Source: Apus apus
Lineage: Eukaryota; Chordata; Aves; Apodiformes; Apodidae
Direction of reading: 5' to 3'
Length of the DNA: 64,000 bases
NCBI RefSeq assembly: GCF_020740795.1
Contig: NC_067283.1
Location: forward strand, 6,103,659 to 6,167,658
Shown: piece after piece, positions 39,201 through 52,164 of the stretch
Layout of the letters: each line of letters opens with the position of its first letter
Numbering within the stretch: the first letter of the stretch is position 1
Translations under genes and position numbers: made by a program
Notes under the pieces: generated by a model
Told to the model about the DNA's origin: nothing
Seen by the model: the letters and a program-made list of their open reading frames with translations, nothing else
Databases searched by the model: none

Positions 39201-42200
39201 TGGGTGGATAGAAAGGATGGGGAGTGAATATAGCTGCACATAGAATCCTTAGGTATGAAATGGAAACGCTGAATGCCTGAAGTGGGTGTGAAGGAAAACA
39301 GACACTGTGCTTATGTAATATTATGCAAATATGTATATTCTATGCAAAATCATGCACATTTATGCATACTATATACCCTTATGAAGGAGGGAAGGAAAAA
39401 GAGGACTAGTTCAAAATTAAGGAAGGGCTGGCCTTTTGAATGATGCAGTTCTCAATACAACTCAACTCTATACAAGCAATGGCCATACATGTAATTCATA
39501 TTCCTCTTCAGTTTCATGTAAGCTCTCTTCTGAGAATCTAAATACAATTTCAGTAGTGCTCAGGCTTTATACTAGTCCTCTGAATAGCAGTAAACTACTT
39601 CTGTAATTACTTCACTGAGTTCTAATAGTGTTAAAGTGATTAAAACCAACTTCAGCCTGAGAAACAGCTGAAGTCCACAAGTGTCCTTTCCTTACACAAA
39701 ATGAGGCATAAAAGCTCTATCCCCAGCTTGTTTTGCTGGAGGAGAACATAAGCAAAGAAGGGTGACTGATTTCTCTGACAGAGTAAAGAGGACTGAGAAA
39801 AAAATCTGTATGTTTTTTCTGCAGTTTAATGCTGAACCATGGACAGGATGCATCACTAATAATTTATGCAGCCAGTATGACCCAACGGCTTCTGTTAAAA
39901 AAGGAAATGCAATTCTGGAGCTCATAATAATATTTCTATAATTATGCTCCACAGTATATTACAGTTTTGTTCTTTATGGAAGTAGATACAGAAGCTGCAG
40001 ATGAGTATTTCTGCAGAGATGCCCCACACATACATAGCTCAACAGTAGGGAATGAAGTAAACTGTGATTCTGCAGACTTAAAAGTTAGCAACAGAAGCAA
40101 TAAGTAGGAAAAACAAACTCAACAATTCATTTCCTATTGCCACCTAGAGGATTTTCCTACCTAACTACAGCAGTCAGAAGCAGTACTCTGATCTGCATCA
40201 TCCCATTTATCTCGATGTGTGCCTAACAGAGACAGAGAGCATATGCTCCTATTGTAACAGAATAGAAAATGGGTTAAGATTATCCATGGACAGATGTTGA
40301 CTTTGATTTGTGCTCTTCCATCTACACGCAGCAGGTGGTCTTTCAGCAATCACTGCCTGAAACAGTTACCTGTCCCAGCTGGAAAAGAGCAACAGTTTTT
40401 AATCATATCTGATTGGAAAAAAATCTCATGCCAATACGAGCAAGGAAACACAGCAACAGCCTGTTGAAAATTGTTGCTGTCCCATGAGCTTTCACACTGT
40501 GTTGACAACAGGCCACAAGGTAAACTTTTGTATAAACCTTTGAACATTTCCATTTTGCTATTCTTAGAAAATTTTGCTTAGTCTTTCAAATTTTCAACAG
40601 CCTCAAAACAGGAAAATAAAAAACCCCCACAAAACACTGAAGCTAAAAGCCTTCTTTTATAGCATTAAATATTCTCCTTTCCCATCAACATTCAGGAAAC
40701 CAATGTGAATTTTCAGATACTGTTTCTCTTTACTACTGTATCAGTTTAACACAAAAATGTTCATCATCTTAACTTTCTGCAGCTGCTTATTGCTTTAACT
40801 TTATTTTGCCCTTGTTTTCTTTGGTGACTTGGTACAGGCTGAATGTTGACTAAAATGTTGTCATCTAATAGTGCAACATGATGATAATACCATTTTCAGC
40901 ATAGTGTTTATTGTTTTTTATTATTATTGACATTATTATTGAAATTCCACAAGTGTGTATACATTTGTTATACTCCTCCATGCCCAATTAAACACTGACA
41001 GCTGTCACAAGGATGGGTCATTAAAATGTGTGCAATTCCTGACATTTAGAGATGTTTACATATTGCTAAAACAACAAATGTGTTGGTAAGCAGTTATACA
41101 AACTTAAAGAGCTCACAGGGACAGATAACGATAAGGGCAGAAGGAACATGACTTCTTAAAACAGAGAGAACTCAGTGAGCTTTGATAAATTGCACCTCAT
41201 AGCTAAGTCACTGGATGGGGATTTGTCTTCAGCTTGGCCGTCCTCATGGTTCTGGCAAAATCATTCAACTGTTTTTGGTCATACTTTTTAAAACTGAGGG
41301 AAGGACAAATTTGGTAAATATTTGTGGAGTGCTTAAGTATCACAATAAATAATGAAGACACTTGCTAATAGTATCTAGTGTAAGTTTGAGCATATGGCAT
41401 TAACTAATGTCACCTTCATGGTGGTAGTCAGATAAATACAATGCAAAGCAGTCACTAGAAATGACAGTTTGGAGTTTATAAGAAAGAAAACTCCATACTG
41501 AAACAGAAGGAAAAGAACACATAAGGTGCAATGAACCTCAGAACACTTGAGATTGTATTAGAAGAAAACAGAAGTGTTACTCTTGCTAGAAATTTTAAAA
41601 CATACACAGATGCTACCGTATTTTCATTTTATACCAGACTTGTGACAGCTTCCCAGTGGTAAGAAGTATTCTGAACGGGCAGTAACAATTTTTAAGCGAA
41701 AGGACACATGAATCTGAAGGTAGTCTTTTGCCACCTAGTGACTAGAAAATGAAAATCAGCTACAAAGAGAATTAGCATTAGAGATGAAGGGACCGGCCCT
41801 TCATCAGTCAGAGACAGCTCTCAATTGGCAATTATCTGAGATTCTCTTAGAACCTGGTAAACAGAAATCACATTCAATCATGCCTTAACTGCCAGCCTCC
41901 ACTGAAGAGTCCTTGCATCAAAGGTACCATCACCAAATACATTAAAATGATAGCTCCAAAAATGCCCTCTACACTCCACTAAGTTTCTTCACTCTAATAA
42001 CGAGAGTTCAGATCTAAGCCATGCTGCAAGCCAGAGCTGAGTGAAAACAGCATGCACACAGTTCTCTCTGTAATGGTACTTCCACCTACATCTGCCAATA
42101 ACAAGATTAAGATTTCTGTCCCATTTCTTGATGGACAGAAACCATGGACAGAAATCATGGACATCATTCCTGTCACCCTAATTAAGACTGTAGCTTTCCG

Positions 42201-45200
42201 TGAAGAGGCATTCACTTTGTTTTACCTGGAACTTGAGGCATGAGAGTGACCAGGCCCATCAGATCTTTTACTGGAGATAATATCATTCCTGCTGATATAA
42301 CCCCAGGTTTTGCAATCCAGAGCTTTATTATAATTTGATACTAAATTCTGCATAGAAACAGACTTTCTGGCAGTATAAAGAATTCCCTTTGCTATCCATG
42401 TAACTTTATTTACTTGATCATTGTGACAGCATTAACTGCTTTCACTTCAGTTCCTTCCAGATTTGTGTTAGGCAGCACTAATTCTGTTGACAGTGTTTTT
42501 TCCTCAATATTTGAGAGAACTCTGTCAGATGGCACTGAGAAGAACTGAGGGGTGTGAAGGCAGACCTAGCAATCCTGAAAACAGAAAATACTAAGATCAA
42601 AATCACAGTAACAATCTGCAACAATACAGAACAGCCAAACACTCAAAAATGTAAATGTGTGTAACTCAGGAAAATGTCATTTGTTATGGCTTTTCTGATT
42701 GCTACTGCCAAATCATTTGGCAACCCTAAAAAAGAAAGAAAAAAACCCACACAACATAAAGAAAAAAGAAGAGATGGAAAAAAAAAAAAAAGGTGTGCCT
42801 AAATACATGGTTATGGCATTAAAAGACAGACACCCAAACCCTCTTTTTCTTTTTAATAAAAGAGGGTGTGTATATACATTCTGATACTGTATTCACATGA
42901 CAGGCTACTACTTCAACAGAATCCATGTAGGTTACTTAACACTGAATCCACTAGAGTCCCTGCCATCATTCTTCCTACAATAAAAGAACACTCAGGATGG
43001 GTACAGTGCTAAATAAAAGCAATCCCAGAAATCTATCCCACATCTCCTCCAATCTTAACCCAGTGTTTATTATTTTCATTTGTACACCATGTCTAAGTTC
43101 AGGGCTGACTGAGCTCTCTAGTTGTTTAACAAGCTGACCTAAGATGCTTTGAATGTAACTTTTATGGGACATGTATAATGAATGTAGATCTATTAGTCGT
43201 CTGTGTAGCACTGAGCTCATTTGGATCAGCCAGAAACAAGCAGTCGTTCCCACATTTATTTCCTTCTTCAACAAGGATTCCTTCCTCTATAAGTATCTTG
43301 GCCAGGAGAACATCTCTACTACTTCTGATAGCTGACTGGGAAGAACCATAAAGTGCCATCTTGTATTTTAGAGGTGCAATTTGTTTCTCAGGGACTTAGT
43401 TGCCACAGAACTAGATGACAAGTAAGTACACCTTCTGGTACAGTTCTTGTGCACCTCTGGCCCACCCTAGTAATTCAATTTTGGAAATTATATAGCAGAT
43501 GTGATTCCAGTACAAACCAAATCTATTACTAAAATGTGCAGAAAAATGTCTTCTTCAAATGACAAAGAAAATTTTATCTAAACCATTTTTTGTTCACCAA
43601 CCATAGTAAATTCTCCTTAAATGAATATTTACTACAATGGCATTAGGAATAACAAGGGTGGAACACTGAGCATGACACAGGAGAATTATTGCAAAAATTG
43701 TATTTCAAACTCCAAATCTGCTGACAGTAGAAAATCACTGAAGTGACAGTCACTGGAGAACAGCAATGTATAAAACAAGACAATGTCATTTTGATTAGAT
43801 CTGGACAAAGATAAAAAACCTGCAACTGCCTCTCCAATGACACAGAACAGATTTTTCCTGTTGGCAGGCTATTTTACATACATTCTCAAAGTATGTTTTT
43901 TCAGATACCAAGCACAGTCATCAATCTACTCTTTGCAATAAAAGCCTCTGCTGGAGACAGATGAAATGACAGAACATATCTGAGGATACAGCAAGTTCAG
44001 CCAATAGATAGAACAACGCTGGCATCTAAGGAGTTCAAGGTTAATTCCCTTTCTGGAATTAAACAGCAAATGGTACTATAGTCCAAGCAGGAACTGGGAA
44101 CAATGCCATGACCGATGCTCTGTTTTTCCTCTATAGTGATCTAAAAATAACCTTTTTGTATGTCTGATGAGAAAAACACCAGCCTGTAAAGCCATGGATA
44201 CATATTCCACCACTCCTTTAGCCAAAAACAAGGAAACTAAGATTGAAGAGAGGATCTGAAACAAATCAATGCTGACACATTCCCTGTTGTACTTCTGTGT
44301 TTTCCTTTTTTCCACAGTTCTAGTCTCAGAGGAGAAGAAAAACATTAGAGAAGAGCTCAGCCTTAACAGTCACGTTGCCAGATGATAGGTTGTGAATGTC
44401 AGCATTATTGTGTATGCTACAGCACCTCTCCTTAAAAAGCACATACAAAGAAAAAGGACACCTTCTCACACCAGCTTCATATGCCCAAACAATGAGGACT
44501 AAAAGCCTTTCATTTCTAAGTCACTTGTCTGAACCTAGCAGAGCTCACTCAGAAAGACATCTCAGATGTACCTTCCCTTCTCCTTCAGCTGCCAGTTCTT
44601 AGTGTTCTTGGTTTAGGGGCAGAATCCCAGACTGAAAAAATCAACAGCTATAAGTGCAATAAAATCCAAGGCATCCGTTTGAAAATAACTTCTCTTCAGT
44701 GCTTTGACAGGTTGTGCTCTCTCTTCTAAGTGTATGCATTGATGTATGATGGAAAAAAAAAAAAAAGAACAACACACAACTCCTCTCTGATGTCTCTCTC
44801 CTCAAACACAACTTCAATGGCAAGCACAAGAACTTACGCCATAGAGATTTCAAAATACCAAAAAAAATTCTCAGCCTGTACTTATTTACACATAGGAGTT
44901 TAGCCAAAGAGGACCCAAATTAAATAATTTAGTATTTAAAAAAACACAACCCTCCCTCCCAAAATCAAGATTTTACTTTTCCCACCTGTAGACAGCATTT
45001 TCTGTACTTAAATACAAAGCAATTTACATAATGTATCACACCCTAGGAAGCTAAGTAAAGGAGTTATGAATATGGCCAAATGGTGAAATCAAAATACAAA
45101 TACCATCATTCCACTCTGTTTTATCTCACACTGAACTTCACTTCATAGTTTATATTAAGACCAAAACTGATAAAATATTCATAAAAGACCAGAGTTGTCA

Positions 45201-47491
45201 TCAAATCCAAAGATGATGAAGACATCTTGGCAACAGAATAGAACAGAATGATAGGATAATCAAAGGAGTGTGGACATTTTGTGCCACTATTATTCCATCA
45301 CCATATCCTGGTACCAAGTTACTTTCAATAAAAGTAGTAAGATGCAGTGCCTGCTCTTATTTTTACCTTTGGAATACTAACATTTACATTTCAAAACTAA
45401 AATGGAAAGCCACAATCATTTTTCAGAAAATTAAATCTTTCTAAGTAAACACTTTATCTAGAGAAAAACTAGAAGAAAATTACCAAGAGTGAAGCTGTTG
45501 ATAGATGCAGTTGATAAATGACTCAATTGCTTCCTGGAAATAATTTCCAGATACAAAATGTTCAAGTCAGCTCAAGATTTTTAATTCTTTGCTATGTAGG
45601 ACAAATACGTATTTTTAGGAATAAAAGAGAAATGTAATACCCTGACAGCTACAAGGAGGCAAATTCCAGCAAGCTATTTGCAAGCCTGGAGATCTCTTAC
45701 AATACCATTCTGCATGACAGTAAGCCAGATGTTCAGCTGGAGACTGCTGAAAGGGAACATCTCCCTCCTGCTCCCAGCTCTGTGTGCTTTTGGACAGATC
45801 TCTTGCTGTCACCAGCTAGTGCTGGACTCCTCTGTGTGCTGCTCTCTCTTTCTACAGCAGTAGAAAACAAGCCCAGTAAACAAATTAAAGAGTTCAGTAT
45901 TAATGTTTTTTTATTGCATTGGGTAATTAAATATCTTGTGGAAGGATCTGACAGACAAGGGAAAGAACTGGAAACTATAATGGGCAATAGCAAAGCCATC
46001 ACTCTCCCTCTGGGGGGCAAGGAACCACTGCCAGTCTAAAGCCAGCTTTGCCTCTAACTCAACATGGGGCATTGGTCATGTTCCCTAACCGTGGCTCAGT
46101 TATCCACTTGAAATTGAGCACAGTTGCCACCTTCCTCACAAAGATGTGGTGACAGCTGAAGTTTGGAACTGCCATGAACTGAACATGAAAAAGATAAATT
46201 ATCATTACTGCATTTTCACAAGTGTAACATATGACTGTCTGGAAAAAAAAAATAGCAGGAAACCCAAATACAAAGCTGTGATTTCATCACAGTCAAGGTT
46301 TTAGACGTGCAGGTGGAGATAATAGGGGACAGTTTTTAAAGAAGTAAAAAGGTAAAAGCTAACAGGAAAAATTACATTCTATCATTACTAAGTTCCAAGT
46401 CCAATCAAATGGAAATCAACTGTGTGTTTATAATGGAGAAACAGTGCCTAAATCTTACGACTAAACAAGCCAGTGTTGAAAGCTGAACATCTCTTTTATG
46501 TCTCTCATATCCCTCTGAAACAGAGGCTTATTTACAGCAAGCTCATTCATTGCTCCTCAGAGAACTACTTGGACAGCTGAATCTCTCATGAGCTGAACCT
46601 GCAGCTGATCAGAGTACTTATTCTCAGGCAAAAGTTTTTTTCAAGAGGTGCAAAATACAGCATTTATTATTTGCATTATGCTAGCTTTCATCTAGCAACT
46701 GAAAACAGCAATAATATCTCATTACAGTAGGGGCAGAAGGTAATATTCCCTCCCTGGAATAATACCTTACTACACTCAGATCCTACAAATACTTAAACAC
46801 ATGCTTACAAAGAGTAAGCCAGGATAAGCAATAATAAACTCATTTCTCAACTCGAAAGCCTCTCCTCTATGTCTATCAGTGTCAGTCTCTACAGACTGTG
46901 CATGATTCATCCTAAATCTTATCAATATTTTAAGCAGGTAATGAAAATGGGGACCAAAAGAAGGGTGTGGGGGTACTAGTACGATAGACCAGTGATTACA
47001 CTGCATTAAGCTAAAACCTGCTGAACTTGAATGAAGTCTCCCAGTTGGTTTTGGTATATTCAGAGTCTCAGTTGCAAGGTCTCATCTAAGTGATGCATAT
47101 GGAATATCAGCAAACAGTTGCTTTGGAAATTCAGAGAGCACAGGCATTCCAATATCCTATACAGTTTTGAGAAACCCACACTACCTTTGTATTACACTGG
47201 TTCTAAGACATATCCGTAAATGACTGATTAGATGTACATCAGCAAAACCCATGAACTCTCTGCTTAGATACTGTCACGTATTATGGAAATCAGAAAACAG
47301 TTTTACTGCAGACTCTGAACAGATACTTAGTAGATCTCTCTTTGTAAAAAAAAGCAAATGATATTAAAATGATACACAGGCAAGATACAGCATCTCCACT
47401 GAACATGTCCCAACTAGTATCGGACATTTTGTAATTTTGCATGTACTAGGATGCTAGGATGTTGAAATTTGTTTTATCAAGCTGCAACATC

Positions 47492-47520
47492 AAATAAATA
47501 AATAGATAAATAAATAATTA
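47492..47520. repeat. (AAAT)n simple repeat
   Basis: aaataaataaatagataaat and continuation, 45 bp inside the exon 5 donor of EXOG. Confidence 0.85.
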
Positions 47521-47564
47521 ATGTGCTGCCACTGCACTGCTAACACAGCAACATATATACGTAC

Positions 47565-47679
47565 CTGATAAGTAACACTCTTCTTTCCATCATCATTTGT
47601 TTGAGGCAATGTCAAAGGTCCCGAAACTACCCAAACATCCTGAAATCTCTCGGTCAATTCCCGACAATACATTTCCATT
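47565..47679 (-). CDS. EXOG: EXOG exon 5
   Basis: Completes Arg172 and encodes residues 173-210: MEMYCRELTERFQDVWVVSG then PLTLPQTNDDGKKSVTYQ. It is nearly identical to the mammalian IEMYCRELTERFEDVWVVSGPLTLPQ core strand of the nuclease fold; a conserved acidic residue (Glu174) follows the WNR motif. Acceptor TATTTTCCAG at 47681-47680; donor CAG|GTACGT at 47564. Ends in phase 0. Confidence 0.96.
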
Positions 47680-50662
47680 CTGGAAAATATTTGACAGAAA
47701 GGGTGAGGTCAGCAGGGAAAACTTAACATAATCCTGTTTGAAACCTACTGTGAAGGGCACAATGAACTACTGACAATTTGGCGGCAATTTTTTCAAACTC
47801 ATGTGACTGACTCACAAGCCAAAGAAGGTAAAACTCAGGCCGATTTCATGCTTCCCACTTATCCCAAGATCACTTCTCTATAAACAGGCACGTTACTGTG
47901 CACATCTGAAATTGGTTTCTGTAGCCTTAGCACCAGTCCAGAAAATCCGAATTCTCTACTTACTCCTACACTCTACACTTGAAATACACTGCTGATGGTC
48001 ACTTGGAATTAGTAGGATACTTGGTTTAAACAGAAGTCTGTGGAGGTCTTCCCTTAAAAGGTTCTACTGTATGACTGGATTTGTATGCTCCCCTGCAAGG
48101 AACCAATGTCCTGCAACAAACAGCTCTTCCCATAGCTCAGAGCACTTAGGAAAGCTTCTATCTGCCATTCCTACTAAGTCTATTTACTGTTTTCTTATAT
48201 TAAACTGTTTAAACATAAAGTAGTTACTCTAGAAATACTAACACTATTTTTGTTTTTCAAACTAATTGCTTCAGTTTACAGTACAAAATCTGTCTCCAAA
48301 TAAGGTTTTGGATCATGCTTATTTTACATAAAACAAAAGATTATATCCTGTCTGATCTAACACATCCAGTCTTACAGAAATCACATGCAGGAAGTGCCCA
48401 TTGGTCCTTCATGGAAGACAAGAGTTGCACTTCACTCAAATGGACAAACAGAACAGGAAAGAGATGACTAGCTAATCTTGCTGCCTCTGAAAGGGCAAGG
48501 TTTCATCCCCCACTCCGTCTCATCCCCGTTCCTTAAACTTGGGCCACCTTTAGCACTCCTCATCTGTCAATAATCCTGAACAAAACCAGCCTTCTTCTTG
48601 TGCTGGGTTAGAGCTAAATCAGCTCACACAAATGAGAATTAGCAGGAATGAGCCCCAGGAATCAGAATGAGCATGAATAAGCCTTTTCTTTGTGGCTAAA
48701 GTGTTGACCACTGTTTTTTTCCTGCTGTCCTCAGCTTTGCTTCCAAGCAGCTTAGCTCCTCAGGCTGTCTCATGGCATGGTCATTCAAACACCACCTGGC
48801 ACAAGAAAGGGAATAACTGCTTTTGGTAGCAGCAGGGACAGAGATCAGATTACACTAACCATGAAACTGCCCTCAAAACAAGGCAGGAAATGACAGCTAA
48901 GCACCAGAAAAAAAAACCAAACAAGCATGCATGTTGGTGGGAAGAAAATGAGGAATAAATACTATGGTGCAGTTAGGGCACACCACTGAACCAATCTAAG
49001 AGCTCACTATCTAACAGCTTGTTGAAAGATGCAGTCCTGTTCTTCCCTTTCCTACTGCTCCTCTTGTCTGCCCAGCTAAACAGTCCCACTCCACCTTCCA
49101 CATTGGCTCTGGCACTCATCTCACCAGTTGATCCAATTTTCTTATCTGACAGAAACATAACCAAGTAAAACAAAATGTGAAATCACTTTAACTGGGTTAG
49201 CAAATGGAACTGACTCACAGCAGTCAGGCTAGTCCCAGAGCTGGAACTGGGAAAGCAGCAAAAACACCCGGCTGGAGGGTGAACACAACTTTAAAAAACA
49301 ACAGACTGTTAAAATTACTAAGCTGTATTGTCTACCTGCAACTCAGAAGACAAAGAAGCAAGCAAATAACAAGAGAAAGCAAGAAAATAACAAGAGAAAG
49401 CAAGAAAATAACAAGAGAAAGGAAGAGTGTAGGAAAGCCAGGAAGGAATACAATACACATGAAACACAGTATCCTTAAAAGTACTTGTTATTAACCAAGA
49501 GACTGATAAAACAAGTTCCACAAATACCTTGTTCATATATTTAAACTGTGGGGATAGGGTGCTGGGGCTGGGAGAAAGTGGTAACAGCTGCTTAAATTGC
49601 AAGGCTGACAGTGCCAGGGGAAATTTTCAAACATTCCCCATGATTTCCTGATTAGGCAGAGACCGTGCTCAAGGGAAATAAAGAGGGTTTCAAACATTTA
49701 ATTGGTATAAACACCTAGCTTTGGTATAAGGAAATGTTATGCTCAAATACTTGAGGTATTAAAACAAGTAAAAAAATTATCTTAAAATGTTATACTTTGT
49801 CTATAAACAGTATAGCCTCATGTGATTTTACATGTATTATTGTAAAACTGGAAAGCAGTGTGTAGAAAAATGATGAAGCATTCTTGATAGATGTTTAGTA
49901 CAATACTGTACATAATTTTGTTAACCTTCTCTTAAGCAAACCTTGTGAAATTCATCCTTTTTGCCTCCTGTTTCTGAGTCTTAACATTCTGTAAGTTCTA
50001 TGCAAGAAAAACGGGGTGAATGCTACTTTTATTAGTGTTTTTATCTGCTCAAAGGAAAGAAGGAAAAAAAACCCTTTGTGATGAAAGCTTAAATTTATCA
50101 ACCAGTCACTTCACCTCAAAGCTGAGCCAGCCCTCACAAGTGACACAGGACCTGCCTCACTGCTGCGTGGAAGCCAGAACTCCAAGAGACACCTAAGACC
50201 TGAGGTAGTCATGACTCAGTGGGAAACACTCAGCTCTCCAGTTCAACGTGAACCAGTGGCACACACAGAGATGTTAACACTCTCATGTGGGAAGTGCTTT
50301 TTTGAGGAAGAGGTGTTAAAGCAAGATCTAAACCCTCTCCCTGCTTCTACTGAATCTTCCCTAACAACAGAGATATTCAGTCTAGTACCTTTACCCACAT
50401 AAGCCAGAATAACTAATTTGATCTATTACAAATAAATGTCCTCTACAGTTTGATTGCATAAAGAACTAAAGTAGTCATTATGCTGTTCCTGCACTTCAAG
50501 GACTGAGGTGCTTTTCACTTCACAGAAAGTTGCTAGGATTTATTCAAATAGCCTGTACAGTGCTCTAGAATGCTTTAAAGCAAAGTTTTATAAATGCAGC
50601 ATATTAGATTTATGCCATTGCCTGGTATTTTTCACTTAGTTTACTTGTAAGTAATTTCTCAC
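47680..50662 (-). other. EXOG: EXOG intron 4
   Basis: About 3.0 kb, GT-AG, AT-rich. The only structure seen is a 21-bp tandem repeat at 49364-49426. No mobile element recognised. Confidence 0.85.
49364..49426. repeat. 21-bp tandem repeat, three copies
   Basis: Unit aaataacaagagaaagcaag plus a final a, at 49364, 49385 and 49406. The third copy differs by one base (c to g). Purine-rich; in EXOG intron 4. The period is divisible by three and reads ITRESKK on the plus strand, but nothing else supports coding. Confidence 0.93.
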
Positions 50663-50739
50663 CTGTTCCAAAATCCAGCATTATTTTCATAATTCTGAGG
50701 CACAATGTTAGACAGATAAAATGTTTCGGCCATAGCTCT
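50663..50739 (-). CDS. EXOG: EXOG exon 4 (metal-binding region)
   Basis: Encodes residues 147-171 plus two bases of Arg172: RAMAETFYLSNIVPQNYENN then AGFWN. It matches the mammalian segment KAMAETFYLSNIVPQ...NNSGYWNR. Asn166 occupies the position of the magnesium-coordinating asparagine (inferred by alignment to the human enzyme). Acceptor CTCAATGCAG at 50741-50740; donor AACAG|GTGAGA at 50662. Confidence 0.95.
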
Positions 50740-50977
50740 CTGCATTGAGAAAGAAAATAACATGATTTCACTGAAACCTTTACAAGCTGAAAACACATTT
50801 CAAGAAGTTTTTGGATCAAAACCCATTTCTAGTTTAGTCTTAACATTATTAACATATAAGGTCAGACAAAACCTATAACTGGACTGCAAATCTTGCAAAA
50901 CTTCTTGTTTGTTTGTTGACATAAACATAGCACAATAATGCCCACTTCTAGAGGCACAAGAATTACTGTTACTGCCA

Positions 50978-51465
50978 CAGAATCACAGAATCTCAGGGGT
51001 TGGAAGAGACCTTGAAAGACCATCCAGTCCAACCCCCCTGCCAGAGCAGGATCACCCAGAGCACATCACACAGGAACGTGTCCAGGTGGGTTTGGAATGT
51101 CTCCAGTGAAGGAGGCTCCACAACCTCTCTGGGCAGCCTGTTCCAGTGCTCTGTCACTCTCACAGTAAAGAAGTTTTTTCTGATGTTTACGTGGAACCTC
51201 CTACGCTCCAGTTTGCACCCATTGCCCCTTGTCCTATCACTGGACATCACTGAGCAAAGCCTGGCTCCATCCTCTAGACAGTCGCCCTTAACGTATTTGT
51301 AAACGTTGATGAGGTCACCCCTCAGTCTCCTCTTCAAGCTAAAGAGACCCAGCTCCCTCAGCCTTTCCTCATCAGGGAGATGTTCCACTCCCTTCATCAT
51401 CTGTGGCTCTGTGCTGGACTCTCTCAAGCAGTTCCCTGTCCTTCTTGAACTGTGGGGCCCAGGCA
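50978..51465 (-). mobile_element. CR1 LINE, 5'-truncated
   Basis: Minus-strand reading gives CR1 ORF2 C-terminal sequence (for example [20 protein letters not shown] and [20 protein letters not shown]). It ends in the CR1 tail ggttggaagagacc/agaatcacagaatctc on the plus strand. It is a separate insertion from the copy at 52165, of the same 3' UTR type. Confidence 0.93.
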
Positions 51466-51508
51466 GTTTTGTAATGTCTTTGGAAGCAACTAGCTACTCC
51501 TCTTCCTC

Positions 51509-51715
51509 ATAGAATCACAATGGTTTGCGTTGGAAGGGACCTTAAAGTTCATCTAGTTCCAATCCCCTGACATGGGCAGGGACACCTCCCACTAGACCAG
51601 CTTGCTCTGAGTCCCATCCAACCTGGCATTGAACACTTTCAGGGATGGGGCAGGCACAACTTCTTTGGGCAATCTATTCCAGTGCTTCACCACCCACTTT
51701 TGAATGTGAAGGATG
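51509..51715 (-). mobile_element. CR1 3'-end fragment (second subfamily type)
   Basis: On the plus strand: agaatcacaatggtttgcgt, then tggaagggaccttaaagttc and a region matching the complement of 'accaggttggatggggctyggagc'. This 3' UTR type differs from that of the two neighbouring CR1 copies. In EXOG intron 3, sense to the gene. Confidence 0.9.
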
Positions 51716-52164
51716 CTTTCACCAATACTTTTCATATACTTGACTGCCTAATGGCTACCTTTCTCTTTCCCTTACAAGGAAAGGTTTTATTAAAAATAAT
51801 ATGTCTGTAAAATACTGATTAACACACAGGAGATTAGATTATTTATGAGACCATAATGGTCAAACACCTACAGATCTGCTTAAGTTTATCTTTAAAAAGT
51901 GTCAATATACCCCTCTGAATTGAAGCCCACATATCTCCAGATATGAAGGACCTGGCACTAAAAAACTATGCATATGCAGGGAAATACAGCAGAAAAATAT
52001 CTCCAAGATCTTAACCCAGAATCTACACAGGTCCTGTACTTGTCAGTATTTTTCACATACTACTTCTTCAAAGTGAAGGGGCTGAGAGGACTCCTTAGAA
52101 TAATGAGGAACCACTACCCGAACTAATTAATCTGTGAAATTAAGTTATTATAGTTCTGTATTTG

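Larger units (their letters stand above)
35870..47564 (-). other. EXOG: EXOG intron 5 (largest intron)
   Basis: About 11.7 kb, half of the gene. Contains one antisense CR1 fragment (36045-36265), an (AAAT)n run next to the donor (47492-47520), purine tracts near 42728-42795 and a cluster of ATGCAAAT-like words near 39318-39372. No open frame in it resembles a known protein. Confidence 0.85.

Noticed and set aside
49204-49494. Plus-strand frame with a repeated ITRESKK peptide.
   Set aside because: The peptide repeat is the 21-bp tandem repeat read in frame, inside an EXOG intron on the opposite strand.
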